Of a stretch of 64,000 nt of DNA, positions 34,628 through 43,220 are shown in pieces; the first letter of the stretch is position 1; every line of letters begins with the position of its first letter. Position numbers and translations under genes: made by a program. The stretch comes from Flavobacteriales bacterium (GTDB lineage: Bacteria > Bacteroidota > Bacteroidia > Flavobacteriales_F > PHOS-HE28). Where the stretch lies: contig JAHBUK010000005.1 in NCBI GenBank assembly GCA_019638115.1, forward strand, positions 1 to 64,000, given 5' to 3'. A model generated the notes under the pieces. It ran no database searches. It saw nothing but the letters and a program-made list of their open reading frames with translations, and was not told where the DNA came from.

Positions 34628-35632
34628 TCAATACTTGGGTATTACATCCGGATATGGGCCTAGGAACCGCTCCCCATTGAAGTGGATCATGTGCTCCGGT
34701 TCATCCGCGAGCCAAACTTCCGACTCCCAAGAAATTTCAGCGATGTACCTGCGGAAGTCGTTTCTGCCCATGAAGGCCGTGACAAAGACCAACCCGGGCC
34801 GTGAGCCTGCAAAGAGGCGCTGGAGTTCGACACGTCGTTTGCCGTCGATCGGGCCTGCTGTGGTGACGGCTTCGATCAATAGCAGCCAGTCCTTCTTGAG
34901 GTAGTGAACCACCACATCGGGCATCTTGGCCGGAGCAGGGACCTTGATACCCAAGGCCGCTAACGCAGGCTTCTCGAACACGCCGAATTTGCTCTCCGTG
35001 TCGCCCACGTACAGGATGACACCACCTGGCACGAATCGTGGGCAGAATTCTTCGATGATGTGCTTCATCAAGGGGTTCTGTCCGCCTGGTGATAGTGTCA
35101 CTGCCTCGCCGTTCGGCAGTGTTACAGGTATGCGTCGTGACGCGCGGTGGCGATTGAGTTCGTTGCGGATCTTCTCAACCCGTTCGAGGTAATCCGTGAG
35201 CTTCTGTTGCCAGTTCTTGGTTCGATAAGAGCGCAGCAAAGCCAAGGCATTGTCCTCGATCTGATAGACGGTCTTGCCGCTGTTGGTAGGGCGGTCAGGG
35301 TCGTCCGGGTTGCGCACCAAGAGAGCATGTTCCACGAAGAACTTGACAGCGTCATCGCGGATGGTCTCCCGGGTGTTCGGCGCGTACTTCACACCATACG
35401 ACTGGTCGATGAACGCGATGATCGGCGTAATGCCACGCAAAGGTGCTGTCGCTTCTGACCATGCCTTGTCGGGGTCAAGGTCGAGCATGGCTAGCAAGGT
35501 GTAGGCAGCGGCTTCGTTGGTCTGCTTGCCCGTGAAGCCAAGACGCTTCAGGATGCCGATCGCTTCGCGCAGGCGGCGTTCCGTTGGAGGTACCGAAGGC
35601 TCGAAGAGTTCCCAGTTATCTTCCAAGCTCAT
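34628..35632 (-). CDS. BsuBI/PstI-family type II restriction endonuclease
   Basis: 334 residues. Cuts foreign DNA; characterised family members recognise CTGCAG. The C-terminal nuclease half carries MPDVVVHY (Asp239) and LLIEAVTTAGPIDGKRRVEL (Glu254), the family's PD-(D/E)xK-like core, followed by FVTAFMGRNDFRRY and VWLADEPEHM. The N-terminal half (about 15-165) is helical (a DNA-recognition region in this family). Full length for the family. Its start overlaps the 3' end of the methyltransferase gene by 17 nt, so methylase comes first. CTGCAG is frequent in this window (for example near 19935 and 22993), so the host needs the methylase if specificity is conserved. Confidence 0.88.
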   Translation of the reverse strand: MSLEDNWELFEPSVPPTERRLREAIGILKRLGFTGKQTNEAAAYTLLAMLDLDPDKAWSEATAPLRGITPIIAFIDQSYGVKYAPNTRETIRDDAVKFFVEHALLVRNPDDPDRPTNSGKTVYQIEDNALALLRSYRTKNWQQKLTDYLERVEKIRNELNRHRASRRIPVTLPNGEAVTLSPGGQNPLMKHIIEEFCPRFVPGGVILYVGDTESKFGVFEKPALAALGIKVPAPAKMPDVVVHYLKKDWLLLIEAVTTAGPIDGKRRVELQRLFAGSRPGLVFVTAFMGRNDFRRYIAEISWESEVWLADEPEHMIHFNGERFLGPYPDVIPKY

Positions 35633-37160
35633 GCTCTACCAATTGGTCAATAGTGTTCTGGTCCATCGGTTCGGCCTTCACAAGCGAACCGATGCGCTCC
35701 AAGGTAGTCTTAGCCGGATAGGGAAGTGTTCGAAGGTCGGTCGCATTCACCTGGGTGTGCCCACTGAAGCGACGGAAGTGTTGGTCCACGACAGTCGAAT
35801 TCAAATAGGCGGCAAGTCCTTTTGCCAAGGTCATGTCCAATCCAGCGCCGTTCTGATGGAAGTAGTTCAGATGGTTCTCGAAGCCGACCTCAGCCGCATC
35901 AATGCGTTCCGGGTCATAGATGCAGGCCACTATGCGGCGACGTTCCTCTTTCGATGAGAATCTCTTCACAAGCACGTAGGTGCCCCGTGGGACCATCAGC
36001 GACTTCGTGGCCGGTTCTGAAACGATCGCATTGGGCTTTCGACCATTCTCGATGGGCCATGAGATGTAGCCCTTGTCGAAGTGCGTGGAGTAGATGAGCG
36101 GAACGGTGTTCGAGGCTGGTTCCTGTACGATGAACTCCTCAGCCCTGAAGTCCACCACGCGCCCCGTTGATACCGTCAATCCAAGGTCCTTTAGCCCTGT
36201 ACGGATCTCACGAACGATACCTGCCGCCCTGCTCTGGTCCTCGTTCGTTTCCAAATGGATCATAAGCTCGGGATCGGCAGGGTCGATCACTTCGCTCATT
36301 GGGACGTTCCGCGAAGTCACTTGGTCACCAGCGCGACCGCTGCTGCTGCTAACGACCAAGTCTTTCGGCACTGGCTTGCCAACGACAACATGGAAGATGA
36401 CATTCTCTTGAAGCACTTTGTCTCCCTTGAATGCTGCGGTCCGTGAGTCGAACAGATGCAGCCTTTGCAGGGCGGTTCGCTTCAGGAGGTCTTCTCGGAA
36501 AGGCCGGAAGTATGGTCCGTTGCAGAAGCTTCTTGGTGTGATGGCCACAAGCTCACCGCCGGGTTCCATCAGGCGGATCATGAGTGCGACAAACCCGGTG
36601 TAGAGGTTGCTTGTCTCGATACCCACCGAGCGCAGGGAAGACCTGAATTGCGATGCGCTACTGATCTTACGGTAAGGCGGATTGACGATGGCAGTGGTGA
36701 AGCTGGTCCGGTCGCTTGCGAAGAGGTCATCGCGCAACATTCCTGCTGCACTTTCAATGAAGTCCTCAGCGCAGATGTTGTACTCGAATCCAACCCCTTT
36801 CGCGGCACAGAGGTCTTCGCAATCCATCAGCGTGGCGCGCAGACGTTCGAGCATGAGCGGGTCTAGCTCGTAGACCGTTACGCTTATCTGTTCCGGCCGC
36901 TTTTTGTCGGAGAGTAGACGATGGACAAGAGCTTGGGTCAGCGCACCGGAGCCAGCACCCGCATCGAGCAGCTTAACATGTTTCCGGTCAGTCTTGAACA
37001 TCGATGCCATCAACTCCGCTGTGGGCGCAGGTGTCAAGAACTGCCCAAGCGCGGACTTGCGAGTGCGATCAGCGAGCGCCTCGTCAACGTCCACTTCAGC
37101 GACATCCAAGCTGCTTACAACAGCATCCAATTCCTCCAGACGTTCTACTCTTCTTGCCAT
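35616..37160 (-). CDS. N6-adenine DNA methyltransferase of a BsuBI/PstI-type system
   Basis: 514 residues (MARRVERLEELDAVVSSLDV). Transfers methyl from S-adenosylmethionine to adenine in DNA to protect the host. Motif I is LLDAGAGSGALT (66-74) and motif IV is NPPY (160-163), preceded by GQFLTPAPTAELM (motif X-like). That order (X-I-IV-target recognition) fits a gamma-class enzyme. The remaining 300 residues form the target-recognition part. It is transcribed ahead of and overlaps the endonuclease gene, the usual arrangement for safe establishment. Target CTGCAG is predicted from the partner nuclease, not shown. Confidence 0.9.
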   Translation of the reverse strand: MARRVERLEELDAVVSSLDVAEVDVDEALADRTRKSALGQFLTPAPTAELMASMFKTDRKHVKLLDAGAGSGALTQALVHRLLSDKKRPEQISVTVYELDPLMLERLRATLMDCEDLCAAKGVGFEYNICAEDFIESAAGMLRDDLFASDRTSFTTAIVNPPYRKISSASQFRSSLRSVGIETSNLYTGFVALMIRLMEPGGELVAITPRSFCNGPYFRPFREDLLKRTALQRLHLFDSRTAAFKGDKVLQENVIFHVVVGKPVPKDLVVSSSSGRAGDQVTSRNVPMSEVIDPADPELMIHLETNEDQSRAAGIVREIRTGLKDLGLTVSTGRVVDFRAEEFIVQEPASNTVPLIYSTHFDKGYISWPIENGRKPNAIVSEPATKSLMVPRGTYVLVKRFSSKEERRRIVACIYDPERIDAAEVGFENHLNYFHQNGAGLDMTLAKGLAAYLNSTVVDQHFRRFSGHTQVNATDLRTLPYPAKTTLERIGSLVKAEPMDQNTIDQLVEHELGR

Positions 37161-37541
37161 GGTCTACCGCGCTAAGTTCTAACCTGTCCTTGGTACCTGT
37201 CGCCGTTGTCGAAAAATCTGTCAACCGGCTGCCGATAATGTACATCGCTTCATGTGAAGTCCGAGATCTTCGTTCGGGCGTCAGCGCGTGACGGATTGGA
37301 GCGGCACCCCGCAGCGAGGTACGAGCGAGGAGTACAGCGGAAAGCCGGACCCGGCTGCTCCCTCGCGAAGGCTCTGCGAAGCAATGCGAGGGGGCACGCC
37401 CAAACCTGTGCCTCCACCAATCCCAAGCACCTCGCTTCGTACCGCTATACCTCAGGCCCACGAACCCAACCTCTGACCTTTCCCGCTGCACCGGCCGCCG
37501 AGCCGATGGCACCTCCCATGAGCCTCGACGCAAGCCCCCCC
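37161..37541. other. Intergenic region holding a dispersed GC-rich repeat
   Basis: 381 nt between the methylase start and the BamA-like gene end. It holds repeat copy 37276-37407 and, near 37170-37200, a TAGAACTTAG-type box on the minus strand that could serve the methylase. No gene seen. Confidence 0.5.
37276..37407. repeat. Dispersed GC-rich intergenic repeat, copy 1
   Basis: Shares the words GGCGTCAGCGCGTGA, GCGAGGTACGAG, GCGGAAAGCC and GGGGGCACGCCC with 43500-43653. The two middle words are in swapped order between copies, so the element is modular or rearranged. Confidence 0.65.
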
Positions 37542-38936
37542 TCAGAACACCTGCCCGATCCCGAAGAACACGAGCTTGTCTTCGGACGACACGCCATAGT
37601 CAAGGAAGATGATGGTACTCTGGTTCCAAGCGATCCGCAGCCCGGCGCCGTAGGCGGTGCGCATGTGTGCCAGGTCCAGGTCCTGCCAGCGGTCGCGCAC
37701 GGTGCCGGCATCAACGAAGGGCGCCACGCCGATGCCGAAGTGCTGTTTCCCCAACGATAGGTCTGCGAGGCGTGCGCGCAGCTCCAGGTTGGCGAACCAG
37801 AGCGACCGGGCCAGGAAACGGTTGGCGCGGTAGCCGCGCAGGGAGGCCTTGCCGCCGAGGGCGTTGATGCTGCCATCGGGGCTCCATTGGTCCTGGAACT
37901 CGAAGAAGGGCGCCTGATCGCCGAGGATGGTGCCCGCGCCGATGCGCGCGGCGATCACGGTGCGTGTGCCGATGGGCAGCTTGCGGTACGCGCGGGCCTG
38001 CAGGAACAGCTTGTTGAAGGTGAATTGCGAGCCGATCGCGGGGGAGGAGTACTCGTTGGCCACCTCCAGGTAATGGCCCTTGGTGGGATCGGGCTCGAAG
38101 TCGCGCGTGTCGTGCATCAGCGCGGTCTGCACGATGGAGACCCAGCCGCCGTCCACGCCGGAGATGAGTCCCTGATCGAAGTCGCGGCGCAGGAGGGAGA
38201 GGCCGTTGGGCACGGTGACCTGCTCACCGGTCACGGGGTCCTGCCCATCGGTGTCCACGCCCTCGAAAGTGGCATAGCTGAGGTGCTGGATCTCGTAGCC
38301 GCCCATCACGCGCCAACGGCCGCGGCCCAGGGCATAGTCGGCCTTGAGGTTGAGCATGTACTCCGTTTCGCGGAAGCGGTTCGAAAGCGCATCGGTGACG
38401 AAGGGCGCTTCGCCGGGACCGCCCGGGCGCACGCGGCTTCGCGCGGCATCGTAAGCGGCGTAGGTGGCGAAGCCCGGTCCGGTGGGATCGGACGGCAGGC
38501 GCAAGGGACCAAGCGTGTTCTCCGTAAGACCGAAGTAGAGGTTGGCCGGATTCTGTTGCGCTTTCAGGTCCACCTTGAAGCGCCAGCGCGAGCCTTTGTA
38601 GTAGGGCACATCGAGCGACAGCGCCAGTTCGCGCGCGTTGCTGGTGTACCAAGCCGCATTGGCCTTCAGTTTGGCCATGTAAGGCGTGTAGGTGAAACGG
38701 GGGTCATCGCGTTGGCCGTTCCAGTACACGTTGCCCCGGATACCGAAACCGAAACCGGTCACGGGATCGGAGGACAGATCGGGGATGCCCGTGAAGAACG
38801 TGCCTTCGCGTTTCTTCAGCAGGTCGGCATCGCTCATGCGCCGGGCGTGCATGAAGGAGAGGGTATCCGCCGGCACTTGCGCGCAGAGGCTTCCGGCCAA
38901 CGGGAACAGCAGCAACGTGATCGTGTTCTTCCACAT
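37542..38936 (-). CDS. BamA/Omp85-like outer-membrane barrel protein
   Basis: 464 residues from ATG 38936 (MWKNTITLLLFPLAGSLCAQ, signal peptide). Strand-rich, with typical surface-antigen (Omp85) features: early FFTGIPDLSSDPVTGFGFGI, late GGKASLRGYRANRF (the conserved RGY of the L6 loop), FVDAGTVRDRW and GLRIAWNQSTIIFLDYG, ending in the aromatic terminus GQVF. No POTRA domains precede the barrel, so it is of the short DUF5982-type rather than BamA itself. Location: outer membrane; possible role in protein or lipid transfer, substrate unknown. It is downstream of the two-component genes by 41 nt on the same strand, so may be their target or co-transcribed. Confidence 0.85.
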   Translation of the reverse strand: MWKNTITLLLFPLAGSLCAQVPADTLSFMHARRMSDADLLKKREGTFFTGIPDLSSDPVTGFGFGIRGNVYWNGQRDDPRFTYTPYMAKLKANAAWYTSNARELALSLDVPYYKGSRWRFKVDLKAQQNPANLYFGLTENTLGPLRLPSDPTGPGFATYAAYDAARSRVRPGGPGEAPFVTDALSNRFRETEYMLNLKADYALGRGRWRVMGGYEIQHLSYATFEGVDTDGQDPVTGEQVTVPNGLSLLRRDFDQGLISGVDGGWVSIVQTALMHDTRDFEPDPTKGHYLEVANEYSSPAIGSQFTFNKLFLQARAYRKLPIGTRTVIAARIGAGTILGDQAPFFEFQDQWSPDGSINALGGKASLRGYRANRFLARSLWFANLELRARLADLSLGKQHFGIGVAPFVDAGTVRDRWQDLDLAHMRTAYGAGLRIAWNQSTIIFLDYGVSSEDKLVFFGIGQVF

Positions 38937-38977
38937 GCCGCGAAGCACGGGACCGATCCGGAAGGAAACCTGAAGGC

Positions 38978-40267
38978 TCAGCCCACCGCGACCGGATGCA
39001 CGCTGAACACATGCATGTCCTCCCGGTAAGCGTAGCGCAGCGACCAGCCCTGCCGCTCGCACACCCGTTGCGCGATGGTGAGACCAAGGCCAAGCCCCTT
39101 GCCGCTTCCAGAACCGGAAAAACGCTTGAACAGGCTTTCGGGATCAAGTGCGCCACCTTGACCGGTGTTCGCGATGCTGAGCGCGTCCGGGGTGAGGGTG
39201 ATGCGGATGCGTCCACCGCGCATGTTGTGCCTGATGGCATTCCCGATGAGGTTGCCCAGGAGGATCTCCGCCATGGCCGGCTCCATGCGCCAGCTCACCG
39301 TTTGTGCCGCTTCCATGGAAACGGTGAGGCCGAGCGCGTCGATTTGCTCCCGCGTCTGGGCGAGCTGCGACCGGATGATCGCGACGGGATCGCAACGCTC
39401 CTCCGGATGCACCGGGGCATTGTCCACGCGGGCGAGCAGCAACAGGCCGTCGTGTGTGTGGCGCATGCGCCCGAGCAAGCGGCTGGTCTCATCCAGCAAG
39501 GCTGCCTGCTGCGGCGAGAGGCCTTCGCTTTGGAACAGGCGTTCCACCTTGGCCTGCAACAGTGCGAGCGGGGTGCGCAGTTCATGGGCGGCGTTCTCGG
39601 TGAAATGGCGCTGCTCCTCGTAGATGGCCCTGTTCCGTTGCGTGAGCTGCTCCACCACGCGTTCCAACTCGTCGAACTCGGTCACTCCTGTGGGGCTGGC
39701 TTGGAATGGCTGGTCGCTGTCCACTTGGAACCGTTTCAACGCGTCCAGCAGGCGGTGGAAAGGCCTCCAGATGCGCCGGGCGGCCACCCGATCGATGAGC
39801 AGCATGCCGCCGAAGAGCAGCACCAGTGAAACCAATGCCACGAGCGTGATCGCCAACACGAGCTCCTCGGTCTCCTCGATCACCCGGCTGATGGAGATGG
39901 CGTATGGGACGCCATCCAGCATGATGGTGCTCTCGTAGGTGCGGAACGGCTCCTCGTGGCCATGGAGTTCATCGAACCGGTCGATGGTATGGAAGCGTTC
40001 CACAACGCTGCTGTCCGGCGGAAGCAGGGCCAGATGCACACCCGCATCGATCGCATTGATCCGGTGGATGGTTTCGGCCAGCGCTTCCTGCGACAGGTGC
40101 CCGCCCTGGAGGCCGCGCTCCACTTTCCGCTTCACGATCTCCAGGTCCTGGTCGATGTCGGCCAGCCAGACGTTGCGCAGGATGAGGTAGTAGGCCGGTA
40201 TGCTGAGGAGCAGCACCACCGAGGCATAGAGGAGGATGGGCCGCCGGGTGCGATGCAGCAGCTTCAT
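38978..40267 (-). CDS. Sensor histidine kinase (OmpR-partner type)
   Basis: 429 residues from ATG 40267 (MKLLHRTRRPILLYASVVLL). Two transmembrane helices (about 10-30 and 135-158) flank a roughly 105-residue periplasmic sensor. A HAMP-like linker follows, then the H-box ENAAHELRTP with His228, and an ATP-binding domain with NLIGNAIRHN and GKGLGLGLTI. The first Met overlaps the regulator's stop as ATGA, so the pair is translated together; the longer open frame upstream is only antisense overlap with the regulator. The signal is unknown. Given the neighbouring outer-membrane protein, an envelope or metal stimulus is plausible. Confidence 0.9.
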   Translation of the reverse strand: MKLLHRTRRPILLYASVVLLLSIPAYYLILRNVWLADIDQDLEIVKRKVERGLQGGHLSQEALAETIHRINAIDAGVHLALLPPDSSVVERFHTIDRFDELHGHEEPFRTYESTIMLDGVPYAISISRVIEETEELVLAITLVALVSLVLLFGGMLLIDRVAARRIWRPFHRLLDALKRFQVDSDQPFQASPTGVTEFDELERVVEQLTQRNRAIYEEQRHFTENAAHELRTPLALLQAKVERLFQSEGLSPQQAALLDETSRLLGRMRHTHDGLLLLARVDNAPVHPEERCDPVAIIRSQLAQTREQIDALGLTVSMEAAQTVSWRMEPAMAEILLGNLIGNAIRHNMRGGRIRITLTPDALSIANTGQGGALDPESLFKRFSGSGSGKGLGLGLTIAQRVCERQGWSLRYAYREDMHVFSVHPVAVG

Positions 40268-40941
40268 GCCTGTGTGTTGAAACGGTAACCGATGCCGTGG
40301 ACGGTGCGGATGCGATCGGCGCAACCAGCCTCGGCCAGCTTGCGCTTCAGGTTCTTCATATGCGCGTAGATCAGCTCCTGTGCCCGGTCGTCGTCCAGGC
40401 CGCCAAGGTGCTCGGCGATCACCCCGCGCGGCAGCACGCGGTCGCGCGAGGCGGTAAGCAGCCGCAGCAGCCGGAACTCCGTGGGCGTTAACGGCACGGG
40501 CACGCCATGCACGCTGGCGGTCTGCGCGGGCAGATCGATCTCCAGTTCGTCGAACTGCAGCCGGTCGTGGCCGGCAAAGTGCGCCCGGCGCACGGTGGCC
40601 TGCACGCGCACGGCCAGTTCCGCCAGATGGAAGGGCTTCACGATGTAGTCGTCGGCGCCGATGCGCAGGCCCTCGATGCGGTCGTCCAGCGCGTCCTTTG
40701 CCGACACGATCACAACACCATCGGTACGCCCCATCCCTTTCAACGCGCGCAATACCTCCAGCCCGTTGCCATCGGGCAGCGTCAGGTCGAGGACCACGCA
40801 GTCGAAGGGTTTGTCGAGGATGTGGTCCAATGCTTCGCGAACGGTACCGGCGATAGTGCATCGTGTACCAGGGCCGTCCAGGTAGGCCTTGATGTCGTCC
40901 GCCAGGGAACGCTCATCCTCCACGATCAACAGGTCCATCAT
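40264..40941 (-). CDS. OmpR-family response regulator
   Basis: 225 residues from ATG 40941 (MMDLLIVEDERSL); ATG 40938 is one codon later. The receiver domain has acidic pocket E8-D9, phospho-acceptor Asp52 (VVLDLTLPDG) and the Lys in DDYIVKPFH. The C-terminal winged helix of the OmpR type contains LTPTEFRLLRLLTASRDRVLPR and TVHGIGYRFN. It is the first gene of the two-component pair, coupled to the kinase by ATGA. A GAACTTTG box lies just upstream (about 40946-40953, minus strand). Confidence 0.92.
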   Translation of the reverse strand: MMDLLIVEDERSLADDIKAYLDGPGTRCTIAGTVREALDHILDKPFDCVVLDLTLPDGNGLEVLRALKGMGRTDGVVIVSAKDALDDRIEGLRIGADDYIVKPFHLAELAVRVQATVRRAHFAGHDRLQFDELEIDLPAQTASVHGVPVPLTPTEFRLLRLLTASRDRVLPRGVIAEHLGGLDDDRAQELIYAHMKNLKRKLAEAGCADRIRTVHGIGYRFNTQA

Positions 40942-41043
40942 GTTCCAAAGTTCCGTGCTGCAGGCGCATGCAAGCAACGCTGCGATCCTGAAGTTCTTCG
41001 GAATGGCCGTTCTGAACCATTCTGAAACCTTTGCGGATGCAGC

Positions 41044-41051
41044 TATCTTGT
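41044..41051 (+). promoter_or_regulatory. Putative -7 box TATCTTGT before rhuM
   Basis: TATCTTGT fits the loose TAnnTTyG pattern and lies 43 nt before the rhuM ATG. The second rhuM copy at 42604 lacks it. Confidence 0.3.
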
Positions 41052-41094
41052 CCAAGCCCACCTGCCGGGAAAGCCGTCAAGGTGGGTGTATGCC

Positions 41095-42120
41095 ATGAGC
41101 AAACGACCGAAGAAGAACGAAGCTGCCGAAGAAGTGCTGATCTACCGCACCGAGGATGGGCAGGTGCGCATGGATGTGCGCAGCGATGGGGACACCGTAT
41201 GGCTGAGCCAGGAGCAGATGGCCAGGCTGTTCGACAAGGACAAGTCGAGCATCAGCAGGCATGTGCGCAATGTGATCGCCGAGGGTGAGTTGGAGGCCGT
41301 TTCAGTTGTTGCACTTTTTGCAACAACTGCCGCCGACGGCAAGACTTACCAAGTGGAGCACTACAACCTGGACATGATCATCTCGGTGGGCTACCGGGTG
41401 AACAGCAAACGGGGCACCCAGTTCCGCATCTGGGCCACGCAACGGCTCCGCGAGCATCTCATCAAGGGCTTCACGCTGGACGACCGCCGCTTCAAGGAGC
41501 AGAGCGCACTGGACCGCTACTTCGACGAACTGGTGGAGCGGATACGCGACATCCGTACCAGCGAGCGGCAGTTCTACCGGAAGGTGACGGATATCTACGC
41601 CACCAGTACCGATTACGACCCCGATGCGGAGGCCACAAGGAAGTTCTATGCCACGGTGCAGAACAAGTTCCACTTCGCCATAACGGGCCATACCGCTGCT
41701 GAACTGATCGGTGGAAGAGCGAGTGCCCTCCAGCCGAACATGGGCCTGACCAATTGGCCGGGTGAGCGGATCCTGCCGCGCGATGTGACCGTGGCCAAGA
41801 ACTACCTGAACGAGGATGAACTGAAGCAGCTGAACAACATCGTGGAGCAGTACCTGGCCTTTGCGGAATCGCAAGCGTTGCGCAGGAATCCGATGAGCAT
41901 GAAGGACTGGATCGACAAGTTGCACGGCTTCCTCACCCTGAACGAACGCGAGGTACTGGAAGGGGTGGGCCACTTGAGCAAGGAGGAAGCGGATGACCAC
42001 GCCCTGCGCGAGTATGCCAAGTTCCGTGAGGCGAACCGCATTGGTCCGGACCATGAGAGCGATTTCGACAAGGCCGTGAAGCGCCTGAAGGGCGGCCCAC
42101 CGGGAAGAACAGAGCCATGA
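41095..42120 (+). CDS. rhuM: RhuM-family protein
   Basis: 341 residues from ATG 41095 (MSKRPKKNEAAEEVLIYRTE); GTG 41086 is possible. Typical RhuM layout: an N-terminal winged-helix-like segment (VWLSQEQMARLFDKDKSSIS RHVRNVI), a conserved core (ATTAADGKTYQVEHYNLD and IISVGYRVNSKRGTQFRIWA), and an alpha-helical C-terminal domain (NKFHFAITGHTAAELI, NWPGERILPRDVTVAKNYL). RhuM proteins often lie in mobile or restriction loci (recalled). The biochemical activity is not established. Its last codon overlaps the next gene as ATGA. The DNA at 41303-41329 forms a perfect 11-bp hairpin inside the coding region. Confidence 0.88.
   Translation: MSKRPKKNEAAEEVLIYRTEDGQVRMDVRSDGDTVWLSQEQMARLFDKDKSSISRHVRNVIAEGELEAVSVVALFATTAADGKTYQVEHYNLDMIISVGYRVNSKRGTQFRIWATQRLREHLIKGFTLDDRRFKEQSALDRYFDELVERIRDIRTSERQFYRKVTDIYATSTDYDPDAEATRKFYATVQNKFHFAITGHTAAELIGGRASALQPNMGLTNWPGERILPRDVTVAKNYLNEDELKQLNNIVEQYLAFAESQALRRNPMSMKDWIDKLHGFLTLNEREVLEGVGHLSKEEADDHALREYAKFREANRIGPDHESDFDKAVKRLKGGPPGRTEP
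41303..41329. repeat. Perfect 11-bp inverted repeat inside rhuM
   Basis: CAGTTGTTGCA, a 5-nt ctttt loop, then TGCAACAACTG. The broken second rhuM copy near 42809-42835 keeps it unchanged. It encodes the conserved VVALFATTAADG stretch, so protein conservation may explain it. Confidence 0.7.
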
Positions 42121-42533
42121 CCGATCTGCACCAGGCCATCCTCACCACCGTCCTGCCGCAGCAAGTGCCCGGTGCCGAGGTGTTGCCACCCGACAGTTGG
42201 CCAGCCTATGGCCTTTCACCCACCGGCCTGGAGCCCTTGCCGGCCATCGTGGCATACAGCAGCGCGCAGGGATCGCTGTCCATCATCGAGCTGGTCGACC
42301 GCACGGGCGCGCCCAACGCCGAGCGCCATAACGCGTTGATGCGTTGGTCTTCTGCGTTCCGGGGGCCGCGCGCATTCGTGTGGGCCTATGCATCGCGCAC
42401 GGCCTACGCGAAGGACATGGGGGAGCTGCTTTCGGATACCTACGTCTGGTTCGCCGATGAGCCCAAGCATCATGCGTACATCAGTGGTTCGGCGGAGATG
42501 AGTGAGCCATACCGGCGGCGGGTGAGGGCGTGA
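42117..42533 (+). CDS. Small protein resembling the C-terminal nuclease domain of BsuBI/PstI endonucleases
   Basis: 138 residues, ATGA overlap with rhuM. Residues 41-132 line up with residues 237-327 of the endonuclease at 34628: LPAIVAY against MPDVVVHY, LSIIELVDRTG against LLIEAVTTAG, AFVWAYASRTAYAKDMGE against VFVTAFMGRNDFRRYIAE, and VWFADEPKHHAYISG against VWLADEPEHMIHFNG. The second acidic residue (Glu58) is kept but the first catalytic Asp is Ala43, so cleavage activity is doubtful. The N-terminal DNA-recognition half is absent. It may be an accessory or regulatory partner of RhuM, or an immunity-type decoy. The homology is my own by-eye alignment. Confidence 0.7.
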   Translation: MTDLHQAILTTVLPQQVPGAEVLPPDSWPAYGLSPTGLEPLPAIVAYSSAQGSLSIIELVDRTGAPNAERHNALMRWSSAFRGPRAFVWAYASRTAYAKDMGELLSDTYVWFADEPKHHAYISGSAEMSEPYRRRVRA

Positions 42534-42603
42534 TCGTGGAATGCCACGACGCAATTACCTTGTACGAACGCGGGTGACGGAAAGCGCGTCGATCGCGTAT
42601 GCC

Positions 42604-42905
42604 ATGCGCAATCGACCAAAGAAGAACGAAGCTGCCGAAGAGGTGCTGATCTACCGCACCGAGGATGGCCAGGTGCGCATGGATGTGCGCAGCGATGGGG
42701 ACACCGCATGGCTGAGCCAGGAGCAGATGGCCAGGCGTTCGACAAGAACAAGTCGAGCATCAGCAGGCATGTGCGCAACGTGATCGCCGAGGGTGAGTTG
42801 GACGGCGCTTCAGTTGTTGCACTTTTTGCAACAACTGCCGCCGACGGCAAGACCTATCAGGTGGAGCACTACAACCTGGACATGATCATCTCGGTGGGTT
42901 ACTAG
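42604..42905 (+). pseudogene. Truncated and frameshifted rhuM duplicate
   Basis: Repeats the first 310 nt of rhuM (41086-41396) with high identity. One T is missing at about 42735 (CCAGGCGTTCG against CCAGGCTGTTCG), which breaks the frame after residue 40. The corrected frame then stops at TAG 42903, where the parent reads YRVNSK. Nothing of the C-terminal 240 residues remains. It marks an imperfect tandem duplication or a recombination remnant downstream of the rhuM-mini-nuclease pair. Confidence 0.85.
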
Positions 42906-42959
42906 CCGTGAAGTGAACAGGCCGATCGGCAAGGCGATCTCGCGGCTTTGTACGGCGAC

Positions 42960-43220
42960 CTACCGGTAAATGTCCTTCCGATGGCCCACTTCCCGCACCT
43001 CCACGATGCGGACACCATCATCGATGACATAGAGGATGCGGTAGGCACCAACGCGGATGCGCCACGACTCGGAATGGACGCCCTTCAGCTTTTTGCAACC
43101 TGCTGGCCGCGGATCGGTGCCCAGCGCTTTGATGGCCTTGAATATCCGCGGAACAGCCGCAGCATGGAGCGCGGCGATGTCACGCTCCGCATCCCGTGCG
43201 ATGCGCACTTGGTAGCTCAC
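42960..43220 (-). CDS. RelE/ParE-family toxin
   Basis: 86 residues starting with GTG 43220 (MSYQVRIARDAERDIAALHA). The small fold with RDAERDIAAL, DPRPAGCKKLKG, WRIRVGAYRILYVID and HRKDIYR is the canonical RelE/ParE superfamily pattern: Arg and Tyr near the C-terminus are typical of mRNA-cleaving RelE-like members. The GTG overlaps the antitoxin's TGA, so antitoxin is made first. It probably inhibits translation when the antitoxin is lost and stabilises the accessory region. Confidence 0.88.
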   Translation of the reverse strand: MSYQVRIARDAERDIAALHAAAVPRIFKAIKALGTDPRPAGCKKLKGVHSESWRIRVGAYRILYVIDDGVRIVEVREVGHRKDIYR

